From Candidatus Kuenenia stuttgartensis (GTDB lineage: Bacteria > Planctomycetota > UBA1135 > UBA2386), in assembly GCA_945861365.1 (NCBI GenBank), contig CAMAUH010000153.1:1-8956 (forward strand): a stretch of DNA of 8,956 nucleotides. Reading direction: 5' to 3'. The notes below the pieces were generated by a model. It ran no database searches. It was not told where the DNA came from and saw only the letters and a list, made by a program, of their open reading frames with translations. Shown here piece after piece: positions 1-6,850 of the stretch; the first letter of the stretch is position 1; every line of letters begins with the position of its first letter. The translations under genes and the position numbers were made by a program.

Positions 1-945
1 GCCCTTCAACGCCTCGTCGAGGCTGCCGAGCAGGTTGGCGTGGGTGCCGCTCGCCGAGCCTTGCGCCGCGTGCGTGTCGAAGCCACCGAAGCCGGTGTAG
101 AAGATGCGCGTCTCGAAGTTCGCCTGCAGCATCATCGCGATGTCGCGCATCGCGAGTCCGATGCTGGACGTGCCGTAGACCGCGGTCGAGCTGTAGCTGC
201 TGACCGCCGCGGCGACCTGCGCGGCGAGCGCGTGGCCGGTCAGCAGCGCATCGCGCGTCGACGAACTGGCACGCGATTGCAGCTGGTCGCGCACGATGTC
301 GAGGCGATGCAGGTGGTTCGCGTTGAACGACGAGTCGGCGTCGAAACGGAACGCCCCCAACGTGTCGAGCGTCAGCGGATTGCTGCTGCCGCCGGTGAGC
401 GCGCGGTGGCGACCGCGCCGCACCGACACGGCGCCGAGCGGCGTCGGCGCGGCGAGCCCGGCGTAGCGGGCGATCCAACCGGTCGGGGTCAGCAGCTCCG
501 CGCGCTGCCCGGTCGCCCAGATCAGCTTGCTGGTGTCGTGGCTCTGGTTGGCGCTCGGGTAGCCCACCTTGTTGACGATGGCGACCTCGCCGTCGCGGTA
601 CATCTGCGCCAGGCGCGTCATGCGTCCGTTGAAGCGGAACTCGTTGGTGGCGAACGGACCGCTGCCGAGCGCCTGCGTCGCCGCTGTGTTCAGCGCGATC
701 GTCGGCCGCCGCAGCGTGTAGTTGGCGAGACCCTGCGGCACCACCATGTTGAGCGCGTCGTTGCCGCCGTCGAGCTCGACGACGACCAGGAACTTCTGGT
801 TGGCGGCGACCGCGGGGCTGAGCGGACTCGCCGCCGCCACCCGCGCGGCAGGTCCCAGCGCAGCGAGGCCGAACGCTCCGAGGCCGAACTTCAACGCGTC
901 GCGGCGCGTGACACGACCGCCAGTGCCTTGATCATGGATGTTCAT
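1..945 (-). CDS. DUF1501 family protein, Tat-exported, C-terminus cut by window edge
   Basis: Reading the minus strand from the ATG at 945 gives 315 codons without a stop, running off the left edge. Residues 12-20 (VTRRDALKF) followed by a small-residue hydrophobic stretch to about residue 39 form a twin-arginine signal, so the protein is probably folded before export. Residues 57-70 (ELDGGNDALNMVVP) match the N-terminal DUF1501 signature, residues 134-146 hold a SHDTSKLIWATG-type segment, and residues 286-294 (FGGFDTHAA) match the family's C-terminal GGFDTH motif. The family (PF07394) belongs to the alkaline phosphatase/sulfatase-like fold group, but its reaction is not established. Family members usually run to about 400 residues or more, so roughly the last quarter is missing. 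A GGAG at 954-957, 8 bases before the ATG, supports this start. The gene begins 17 bases after the DUF1800 stop, which indicates one transcript. Confidence 0.93.
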   Translation of the reverse strand, partial: MNIHDQGTGGRVTRRDALKFGLGAFGLAALGPAARVAAASPLSPAVAANQKFLVVVELDGGNDALNMVVPQGLANYTLRRPTIALNTAATQALGSGPFATNEFRFNGRMTRLAQMYRDGEVAIVNKVGYPSANQSHDTSKLIWATGQRAELLTPTGWIARYAGLAAPTPLGAVSVRRGRHRALTGGSSNPLTLDTLGAFRFDADSSFNANHLHRLDIVRDQLQSRASSSTRDALLTGHALAAQVAAAVSSYSSTAVYGTSSIGLAMRDIAMMLQANFETRIFYTGFGGFDTHAAQGSASGTHANLLGSLDEALKG

Positions 946-962
946 GGCTGGTTCTCCGCTAC

Positions 963-2480
963 CTAGCGACGCAGGGCGTCGGGGTGGTTGGCGAGGATGT
1001 AGACGAGGCCGCGCGCACGATTGCTGACGTCGGTGCTGTTGGCGGGATCGAACGGATCCGCCTGCACGACGCCGACACTCGGCACGTTGCTGTCGAGGTA
1101 GGTGATCAGGCGGCTGCGCTCCGCGACCGTCAGGTCGATCGCCAGCAGCGACACGAAGTGGTCGACGACCGCCGCGGCGTCGGGCGTGCCCGCCGGCATG
1201 CGCAGCAGCAAGCCGTTGTTCTGCTGGTAGGTCCGTTCGCCGATCAGGCGGCGGGCCAGATTGGCACGTTCGACCATGCCTGCTGCCGACAGCCACTCTT
1301 CCCCCTGCGGCCAGCCGAACACCGAGGGCGGATCCCCGGGAACCTGGGCCAGCGACGCCAGTTCCTGGCGCATCGCGACCGGATCCACCATCAGGCCGGT
1401 CGCCCGTGCGAGGCCGATGCCGTAGTCCACCGGCATGCGGATCATCTGCTTCTTGCGCAGATGGAACGCCTGGCTGAGGAACAGCGTGCGCAGGATCGGC
1501 TTCATCTCGTAGCCGTTGTCGCGCACGACCCTGGCCAGGTTGCTGATCAGGGCCGCGTTGGGCTCGTCGGTGACGAACTCGATCAGCAGCTTCTCCGCCA
1601 ACCACGAGGCGACATCGAGGCGCTCGAAGGTCGCGTCGACGACCAGATCGAAGTCGTCGGCGCCGAGGCCGTTGCTGACCAGGATCTTGTCGCCGAACAA
1701 CACCTTGGCGCCGACGTCCTTGCGGCTCGGATCGAACTCCAGCACGCGCAGGTTGGTCGCCGTGTCCAGGCGGTTGCGGTAGCCGGTGAAGGCGCGCGCT
1801 GCCTCCTGGATGTCGGCCTCGGTGTAGCCGCGGTCGGCGCCGACCGTGAACAGCTCGAAGAACTCACGAGCGAAGTTCTCGTTCGGCTCCTGCTTGATGT
1901 TGCTCGAGCCGTCGAGCCATTCGAGCATCGCACCATCGCGAGCGAGGTCGAGCACGAGGGTCTTGAAGTTGCCGATTCCCCGACGGCGCAGCTTCTCGAT
2001 GTAGTCGACGACGAGGTAGCGCTCTTCCGTTCGCATCGCCACGAAGGAGATCGCGAAGTGGTCATGCCAGAACATCGCCAGCCGTTCCTGGAACGGATGC
2101 TCGGTGCGCAGCATCAGGTACAGCCACCATTCGCTGATGTCCGTCGTGCTCGGGAACTTGCCCTCGAGCCCGACCGGATCCGTGGTGTTGACCAGGTAGG
2201 CCCGCGCCGCCGTCTCGACGGTCGACGTGCCCGTGGTAGGGAACGACAGCATGTCGTCGACGTACGCCGCCAGTCCCATCGACCGCACGCTGGCCCGCTC
2301 GCTTTCGGTGATGCCGAACTCGGCGCGGCCGAGGAAGTGATCGACATCCGCTTCGGTGTAGACCGCGGCTGCGCCCATCGAGTTCTCGGGCACGCCACCG
2401 GCGGCAGCACTCCCACCGCCCGCGCCGCATGCCGCGGCCAGCCAACAACTGCCAACGGCCCATGCCTTGATCGCCTTCAT
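963..2480 (-). CDS. DUF1800 family protein, probable lipoprotein
   Basis: This 505-residue protein is complete, from the ATG at 2480 to a TAG at 963-965. Its DUF1800 (PF08811) marks are clear and in order: FLGRAEFG near residue 49, ERLAMFWHDHFAIS at 132-145, NENFAREFFELFTVGADRGYT at about 200-220 followed by AARAFTGY, RTLFLSQAFH at 331-340, and VFGWPQGEEWL at 387-397 followed by ERANLARRL. The N-terminus is a short basic, hydrophobic segment ending in LAAAC (Cys18) and a Gly/Ala/Ser-rich linker. This looks like a lipoprotein signal, although Ala rather than Leu at position -3 is not the classical lipobox. A purine-rich GGGGAAG lies just before the ATG. It is the first gene of the pair with DUF1501, and the two families commonly co-occur. 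The biochemical function is unknown, so no activity is claimed. A signal peptidase I substrate is the alternative to lipidation. Confidence 0.95.
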   Translation of the reverse strand: MKAIKAWAVGSCWLAAACGAGGGSAAAGGVPENSMGAAAVYTEADVDHFLGRAEFGITESERASVRSMGLAAYVDDMLSFPTTGTSTVETAARAYLVNTTDPVGLEGKFPSTTDISEWWLYLMLRTEHPFQERLAMFWHDHFAISFVAMRTEERYLVVDYIEKLRRRGIGNFKTLVLDLARDGAMLEWLDGSSNIKQEPNENFAREFFELFTVGADRGYTEADIQEAARAFTGYRNRLDTATNLRVLEFDPSRKDVGAKVLFGDKILVSNGLGADDFDLVVDATFERLDVASWLAEKLLIEFVTDEPNAALISNLARVVRDNGYEMKPILRTLFLSQAFHLRKKQMIRMPVDYGIGLARATGLMVDPVAMRQELASLAQVPGDPPSVFGWPQGEEWLSAAGMVERANLARRLIGERTYQQNNGLLLRMPAGTPDAAAVVDHFVSLLAIDLTVAERSRLITYLDSNVPSVGVVQADPFDPANSTDVSNRARGLVYILANHPDALRR

Positions 2481-2707
2481 GACTTCCCCGCTTGCAGGCC
2501 CGTTCGAGGGCTGCGGCGGGACCCTATCACCCAGCCGCCGGCGCGGTCGGCGCGAGCGTCACGTTCCCGGATCGAGACACGGCAGCGGCCAGCAACCCCC
2601 CTTCACAGCGGCGCCAACGGCAAGTCTCGCGACGGGACGCGCGCCGACTCCAGTCGTGGGACCTACGACCTTCGGCTCACGCGCCACCGCGGGCAGACGC
2701 GCCGCGC
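2481..2707. other. Intergenic region upstream of the DUF1800-DUF1501 operon
   Basis: These 227 bases separate the stop of the 721-residue secreted protein gene (TGA at 2708-2710) from the DUF1800 start. Both neighbours run on the minus strand, so the region must hold the 3' end of one transcript and probably the promoter of the DUF1800-DUF1501 operon. I see no convincing sigma-70 -35/-10 pair and no hairpin with a T-run. Open frames crossing it on the plus strand are continuations of antisense frames and lack start signals. Confidence 0.5.
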
Positions 2708-4873
2708 TCACTCGATCGTGAACACGCGGCCCTGCGACAACTGGAAGCTGCCCAAGCAGCTGGTGCCGAAGTACGCGAACTGCGTCGCCAGCGACTGCCC
2801 GGCCAACGCCGGATTCGCGGGGATCGCCAGCGCATAGGCCGCGTCACCGAGTGGCGACGTCGCACCGACGAAGTCGACCACGCCGATGCTGAAGTCCGGC
2901 ACCACCACGCACGGGCCGCACGCGAAGTTCAGCACGCCGGTGGAGACCACCGCGAACGCCAGCTGGTTGGCCGGTCCGACGCGCAGGCGCACCGCGAAGT
3001 CGGCGTTGCCGACGCGCGCGCACGACGTGTGCACGATGCCTTGGCCGCAGGCGCCGCTGCCGGCCGCCGTGACGCCGTCCTGCGGCAGCACCCGCTGCGC
3101 GTTCAGGTTGCCCAGGCTGGTCACGCCGATCGGCACCCACGCGACGAGGCCTTCGGCAGCGGTCGGCGAGTGCAGGTGGCGCGAGCACAACCCGACGAAC
3201 GGCGCGTTGCCGGCGGCGTCGACGACGATCGTGCTCTCGCAGTCGAGGCAGGTGAACGGGTCGATCGACAGCAGCAGCACGTCGTTCTGCGAGCCGTTGG
3301 TGCGCGTGCAGCCGATCAGCACCGACTCCCCGAACCAGGCCAAGGTCGGGTTGTTGAGCACCTGGCCGGCCGGCGTCAGGACGCGCGGCGGATCGATCAC
3401 GACCTGGCCGTTGCCGATCCGCACGGTGTTGCATTGCAGCCGCAGCCCAGGCCCCGTCTGGATCGTCAGGTAGCCGATCACCCAAGAACCGCCATCGCCA
3501 GCGACCGCCGCGCCGGTCGCACTGATGCCTGGGCCGCCGGCGATCGGGAAGTCGCTACCGACCGGTGCGAACCCGCTGCCGAAGACCTGGCCGCGCAAGG
3601 TGCGCGACACCCCGATGTTGTTGAGGCCGTAGGTCAACAGCCAGATCGGCGTCGGATTGCTCCGCGACAGCACCGGATCGCTCACCTGCTGCGTCGCCGA
3701 CGGGTTGGCGATCAGCGTGACCACGGGAGCCGCCGTCGGCGGGTTGGTGGTCATGTTGATGCTGCGCGCTTCGATGCTGTCGGTGGTCTGGTTGCGCCAC
3801 ACGGCGATCGCGATCGCCTGGCCGCCGAAGCCATCACCGCCGAGGTCGGGTTCGGTCTGCACGTCCGGGCCACCTGCCAACGTCACCACGCTGCTCTGCG
3901 TGCCGTTGTTGAAGATCTTGACGCCGAGGATGTCGTTGGACTGCCGCCAGCAGACGAACCAGCTGGTGTTCGCCGGCGTGCTGACCACGCGCGGGCTGTC
4001 GGCGCTGACGGCGCTGGCCTCGATGCTGATCAGGCTGCCCGCGTTGCCGCTGAGGTTGTCGAACCAGCGCTGCGCCAGGATGTCGCTGTTGCTGGCCGAC
4101 ATCGCGCGCTTCCAGACGATCATGTACTGGTCGAACGGCGAGCCGAGGTGGGCGACGAAGGGTTCCGTGTCGTCTTCGAGCGTGGCGCTGACGAACACCA
4201 GCGGCGCCAGCAGCGGGTCGACCACCAGCGGCAGCGCCGCCTGCGCGACGAACTCCGCCGGCAGCACGAAGTCGAGCGCGTCGCCGTCACAGCGCAGCGA
4301 CCCGATGGCGCGGCGACCGCGTGCGTCGATGCCGACGACCTGACCGATCGTGACGCCGCCGACGCCGGGCAACGTGAACGCCAGCGCGCCGTCGCTGTGC
4401 GCGCGCTCGGGACGCAGTTCGCTGAGGCAGCGGGTCCGCACGACGAGATCGCCGCCGCCTGGCGGCAACTGCGTGAACACGAAGCTCTGCTTGATCCCCT
4501 CCGGCCGCACTTCGCAGCGTTCGGTCAACTCGTCGCGCACGAACTCGACCAGCAGTTCGCCATGCTCCGTGCGGGCGGGGCCGACCTCCTGAAGGTCATT
4601 CCGACCGACGTGCGTCACGGCCAGCGAGAGCGGCAGGTCGTGCGCGGCCAGGGCACCCAGCGCCGGCGTGAACACCAGATGCCCCGCGGCGAAGGTCGCC
4701 TTGTAGGCAGTACCGACGGCGAGCAGGGTGCCATCGGCTTGCTGCTGCAGACCACAGCTGGCGGCGAGGTTGGACGGCCGCTGCACCGGTGGCCCTCCGG
4801 GAGCAGCGTCCTGGGCCAGCAGTGCGGCGCCGAGCAGGAGGGTGAACAGGCCGACGTGAAGGGGATGATGCAT
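2708..4873 (-). CDS. Large secreted protein of unknown function with C-terminal cysteine module
   Basis: The start chosen is the ATG at 4873, giving 721 residues; a TTG at 4888 would add five (MPPLP). Residues 1-21 form a signal peptide (hydrophobic LFTLLLGAALLAQ). Three parts follow. Residues about 40-222 are a beta-rich N-terminal region with FTPALGALA, KQSFVFTQLPPGGGDLVVRT and VVGIDARGRRAIG, ending in LPLVVDPLL; I recognise this style from exported planctomycete and myxobacterial proteins that precede a propeller or repeat region. Residues about 225-600 are Ser/Thr/Asn/Gly-rich with Trp-containing strands (MIVWKRA, WFVCWRQ, AIAVWRN, PIWLLTYG), consistent with a degenerate beta-propeller. 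Residues 606-721 hold five cysteines (609, 618, 652, 655, 706) and end with AIPANPALAG and FQLSQGRVFTIE, like C-terminal modules shared by unrelated planctomycete secreted proteins. No catalytic motif is visible. It may share a transcript with the upstream glycosyltransferase gene. Confidence 0.85.
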   Translation of the reverse strand: MHHPLHVGLFTLLLGAALLAQDAAPGGPPVQRPSNLAASCGLQQQADGTLLAVGTAYKATFAAGHLVFTPALGALAAHDLPLSLAVTHVGRNDLQEVGPARTEHGELLVEFVRDELTERCEVRPEGIKQSFVFTQLPPGGGDLVVRTRCLSELRPERAHSDGALAFTLPGVGGVTIGQVVGIDARGRRAIGSLRCDGDALDFVLPAEFVAQAALPLVVDPLLAPLVFVSATLEDDTEPFVAHLGSPFDQYMIVWKRAMSASNSDILAQRWFDNLSGNAGSLISIEASAVSADSPRVVSTPANTSWFVCWRQSNDILGVKIFNNGTQSSVVTLAGGPDVQTEPDLGGDGFGGQAIAIAVWRNQTTDSIEARSINMTTNPPTAAPVVTLIANPSATQQVSDPVLSRSNPTPIWLLTYGLNNIGVSRTLRGQVFGSGFAPVGSDFPIAGGPGISATGAAVAGDGGSWVIGYLTIQTGPGLRLQCNTVRIGNGQVVIDPPRVLTPAGQVLNNPTLAWFGESVLIGCTRTNGSQNDVLLLSIDPFTCLDCESTIVVDAAGNAPFVGLCSRHLHSPTAAEGLVAWVPIGVTSLGNLNAQRVLPQDGVTAAGSGACGQGIVHTSCARVGNADFAVRLRVGPANQLAFAVVSTGVLNFACGPCVVVPDFSIGVVDFVGATSPLGDAAYALAIPANPALAGQSLATQFAYFGTSCLGSFQLSQGRVFTIE

Positions 4874-4902
4874 GGGGAGCGGCGGCAAGAGCCGCGCTCC
4901 CC
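4874..4902 (-). promoter_or_regulatory. Strong hairpin abutting the start codon of the 721-residue secreted protein
   Basis: GGGGAGCG at 4874-4881 is complementary to CGCTCCCC at 4895-4902, and CGGC at 4883-4886 pairs with GCCG at 4891-4894. This gives a 12-pair, nearly all-GC stem with one bulged base (4882) and a four-base loop (4887-4890). On the coding strand it ends exactly one base before the ATG at 4873. Its 5' arm contains the only Shine-Dalgarno-like run (GGGGGAG, 4903-4897), and the alternative TTG start (4888-4886) overlaps the loop. There is no T-run after it, so a simple intrinsic terminator is unlikely; translational control or partial attenuation of read-through from the glycosyltransferase gene fits better. 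The structure is seen directly; the role is inferred. Confidence 0.5.
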
Positions 4903-4998
4903 CACCGCCTTACGGGCACCCTGCAGAATGCCCGGTCGCGGCCTCGGCCCGCCGTTCCCCCCCACTGGCCTCGCCACCGCACCGACTCGTGCAGCACC

Positions 4999-6540
4999 TC
5001 AGGAGGCGGCACGCAACCGGTAGATGCGTCGATCGCCCAGGTCCTTCATCGCCTCGGCGCGGGCCTCGAGCCAGGCGAGCACGTCGGGCGATGTCTCGGT
5101 CGGGAACTGGGCGACGACGATGCGGGCGCCGCGGCGATGCAAGGCGTCGAGCGTCGCAATGGCGAAGCCGTCGCGCGGCAGCACCCAGCCGCGACGGCGC
5201 GCATGGTAGAAGAGCATCGGCTCCTCGAAGTTGGTGCGCCGCTGCCAGAAGGCGTCCACCGCCGCGCGGTTGCCGTGCACCACGGCCAGTTCGCTCGGCA
5301 CCGACATCGACTCCACCACGGCGCCAGCCGCCATCGTCGATGGCTGCAGGCAGTCGAGCCGGAAGGTGCGTTCTTGGCGCACGCGCCACGCGCCGACCGC
5401 GGCCAACACGGCGAGCAGCAGCAGCCAGGCCACACGCGGCGGCGACTGCGGCCACGCACGCGCGGCGAAGAAGGCCCCGGCGACGGCCGCGAACACGTGG
5501 TACTGGGGGCCGACGCCGAAGTGGTGGCTGTAGCGCAGCGTGCCGACGAGTCCGAGACCGACGACGACGAGCAATGCCAGGTCGGCGCGATCGAGGCAGC
5601 GGCGGAACAGCAGCAGCAGGATTCCCACGAAGCCGAACGCCGACACGCCGTACTCGAGGGTCGTCACCCCGAGCCAGATCCAGATCCACTTCTCGCGCAG
5701 GCTGCGCAGCGTCGGGAACTTCGTCTCGCCGCCGGATGCGACGCCGAACGTCAGCCCGGTCTCCGCGTAGAGCTGCATGCCGCGCACGATCCAAGCCGCG
5801 ACCACGACGAGCACCACGGCCCAGGCGATCCAGATGCGGAGCTCCCGCAAGCGCCTGGGGGCGACGCACACCGTCCACAGGAACTGCAGCAGGCCGATCT
5901 GCAGCGCCGTCGGCTTGGTCAGGCACGCGACCGTCGTCATCACCGTCGCCAGCACCAGCGTGCGCGTGCGGCCGGTGCCCAGGAACTGCAGGAACGCCAC
6001 CAGCCCCGCCAGCGCGAACCCCGTGCTCAGCGCATCCGGCGTCACCCGCGCACCGAGCAACAAGGCGTGGCCGCCGGTCAGGAACACCAGCGCACCGACG
6101 AGCGCGCCCGCCGGGCCGCTGCGGGCCTCCAGCAACCGATGCAGCGACCAGGTCGCGAACCCCATCGCCAGCAGCGAGATCAGGCGCCCCGGCCACTCGG
6201 CCTCGCCGAAGCAGCCGATCACGCTGGCGATCATCGCCTGGTAGAGCGGGAACTCGCACTCGACGCCGCCATCGGTGTCACCGCGCCAATCGATGCGCGG
6301 CCGCAGCGGATCGAAGCCCTCGCTGACGAAGTTGCGGGCGATCGCCTGCGTGTCGCACTCGCGCCACGACGAGCCGATGCCCATCGGCACGAAGACCAGC
6401 GCCGCCACGAACCACACGAGCAACAGCACGAACAGCCAACGGCGCGCGGATTGGCGCAACGGATCGTTCGCGGCGAGGGTGTTCACCCAGGCCGCGACGG
6501 CCGGCGAACTGCCGGCGTCGGCAGCTGCGACGAGGGACAT
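4999..6540 (-). CDS. GT39/ArnT-like membrane glycosyltransferase (GT-C fold)
   Basis: The predicted 513-residue protein has a first membrane segment at about 35-54 and then a short loop with SSWRECDTQAIARNFVSEGF (58-77) and DGGVECEFPLYQAMIA (90-105). This pattern is typical of GT39-like polytopic transferases that use a polyprenyl-phosphate-linked sugar on the outer face of the membrane. Asp63 in the first loop is the likely catalytic acid/base; Glu94 and Glu96 lie in a second conserved patch. Many hydrophobic helices follow to about residue 387, with charged breaks such as TKPTA at 208-212. Residues about 390-513 form a soluble C-terminal alpha/beta tail. The acceptor (protein, lipid or polysaccharide) cannot be told. 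An in-frame GTG at 6621 would add 27 residues, but that stretch is Arg-rich, has more A/T third positions and lacks a ribosome site, so the ATG at 6540 is preferred. Confidence 0.9.
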   Translation of the reverse strand: MSLVAAADAGSSPAVAAWVNTLAANDPLRQSARRWLFVLLLVWFVAALVFVPMGIGSSWRECDTQAIARNFVSEGFDPLRPRIDWRGDTDGGVECEFPLYQAMIASVIGCFGEAEWPGRLISLLAMGFATWSLHRLLEARSGPAGALVGALVFLTGGHALLLGARVTPDALSTGFALAGLVAFLQFLGTGRTRTLVLATVMTTVACLTKPTALQIGLLQFLWTVCVAPRRLRELRIWIAWAVVLVVVAAWIVRGMQLYAETGLTFGVASGGETKFPTLRSLREKWIWIWLGVTTLEYGVSAFGFVGILLLLFRRCLDRADLALLVVVGLGLVGTLRYSHHFGVGPQYHVFAAVAGAFFAARAWPQSPPRVAWLLLLAVLAAVGAWRVRQERTFRLDCLQPSTMAAGAVVESMSVPSELAVVHGNRAAVDAFWQRRTNFEEPMLFYHARRRGWVLPRDGFAIATLDALHRRGARIVVAQFPTETSPDVLAWLEARAEAMKDLGDRRIYRLRAAS

Positions 6541-6850
6541 GGGGCGGTGCGGGCGAGGCAAGGTAGTGGCCTGGCGCGCCGCACGCACGCCTCGCTTCGG
6601 ACCCCGTCGCCAGCGATGCACGGGCCGTCCGCGTCGCGTACACGACAGCGCCGCGGCTTCGCGTGGTCGTTGCCAACGGCGATCTCCACATGGGCGAGGC
6701 CAGCGGGCAGTGCGGGACGACGGCCTGGCCGCTCACGTTGCGGCCGAACGGGCATGAGGAGGAATCGCCGCGACCGGGGAAATCCCGTCACGTTCGCGAA
6801 CAGAGTGCATTCCCGTGTCGCTCCCACGGCTCACTCCGCCTCGGATCCCC
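6541..6850. promoter_or_regulatory. Divergent intergenic region between glycosyltransferase and repeat-protein genes
   Basis: These 310 bases lie between two gene starts facing away from each other, so promoters for both should be here. I see no convincing -35/-10 pair on either strand. Visible elements are a perfect 10-base palindrome GTTCGCGAAC at 6792-6801, 50 bases before the plus-strand ATG, and just before it a small CGGG/CCCG inverted repeat (6775-6787). An AGGAGG at 6757-6762 has no start codon within reach. Several open frames cross the region on both strands but are poor in coding signal. Confidence 0.45.
6792..6801. promoter_or_regulatory. 10-base perfect palindrome, possible operator
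   Basis: GTTCGCGAAC is self-complementary over all ten bases and lies 50 bases before the start of the repeat-protein gene, a typical place for a dimeric repressor or activator. In DNA this GC-rich, a CG-centred palindrome of this length can arise by chance, so the regulatory reading is only a suggestion. Confidence 0.2.

Noticed and set aside
40..966. 308-codon open frame on the plus strand
   Set aside because: It is antisense to the DUF1501 gene, which has a Tat signal, the GGND and GGFDTH motifs and a ribosome site; the plus frame has none of these.
2653..2669. Short inverted repeat (GTCGT ... ACGAC) after the secreted-protein stop, as a terminator
   Set aside because: Only five pairs hold with a seven-base loop on the coding strand, and no T-run follows, so it is too weak to call.
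984..2837. 617-codon open frame on the plus strand
   Set aside because: It is antisense to the DUF1800 gene, whose family motifs are unmistakable, and the composition is again Arg/Ala/Val/Asp-rich without domains.
2492..5023. 843-codon open frame on the plus strand
   Set aside because: It lies antisense to the 721-residue secreted protein gene and runs through two intergenic gaps. Its product is a low-complexity Arg/Ala/Asp/Gln/His mixture with no signal peptide or motif, as expected from an antisense frame in very GC-rich DNA.
4872..6326. 484-codon plus-strand frame and an overlapping 449-codon minus-strand frame
   Set aside because: Both overlap the glycosyltransferase gene in wrong frames and encode Arg/Pro/Ala-rich sequence without membrane segments.
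6541..6621. Extension of the glycosyltransferase to the GTG at 6621
   Set aside because: The extra 27 residues are Arg-rich, about a quarter of their codons end in A or T, and no ribosome site precedes the GTG; the ATG at 6540 is more likely.
6757..6762. AGGAGG as a ribosome site for a small plus-strand gene
   Set aside because: No ATG, GTG or TTG in a usable frame lies within the normal distance downstream.
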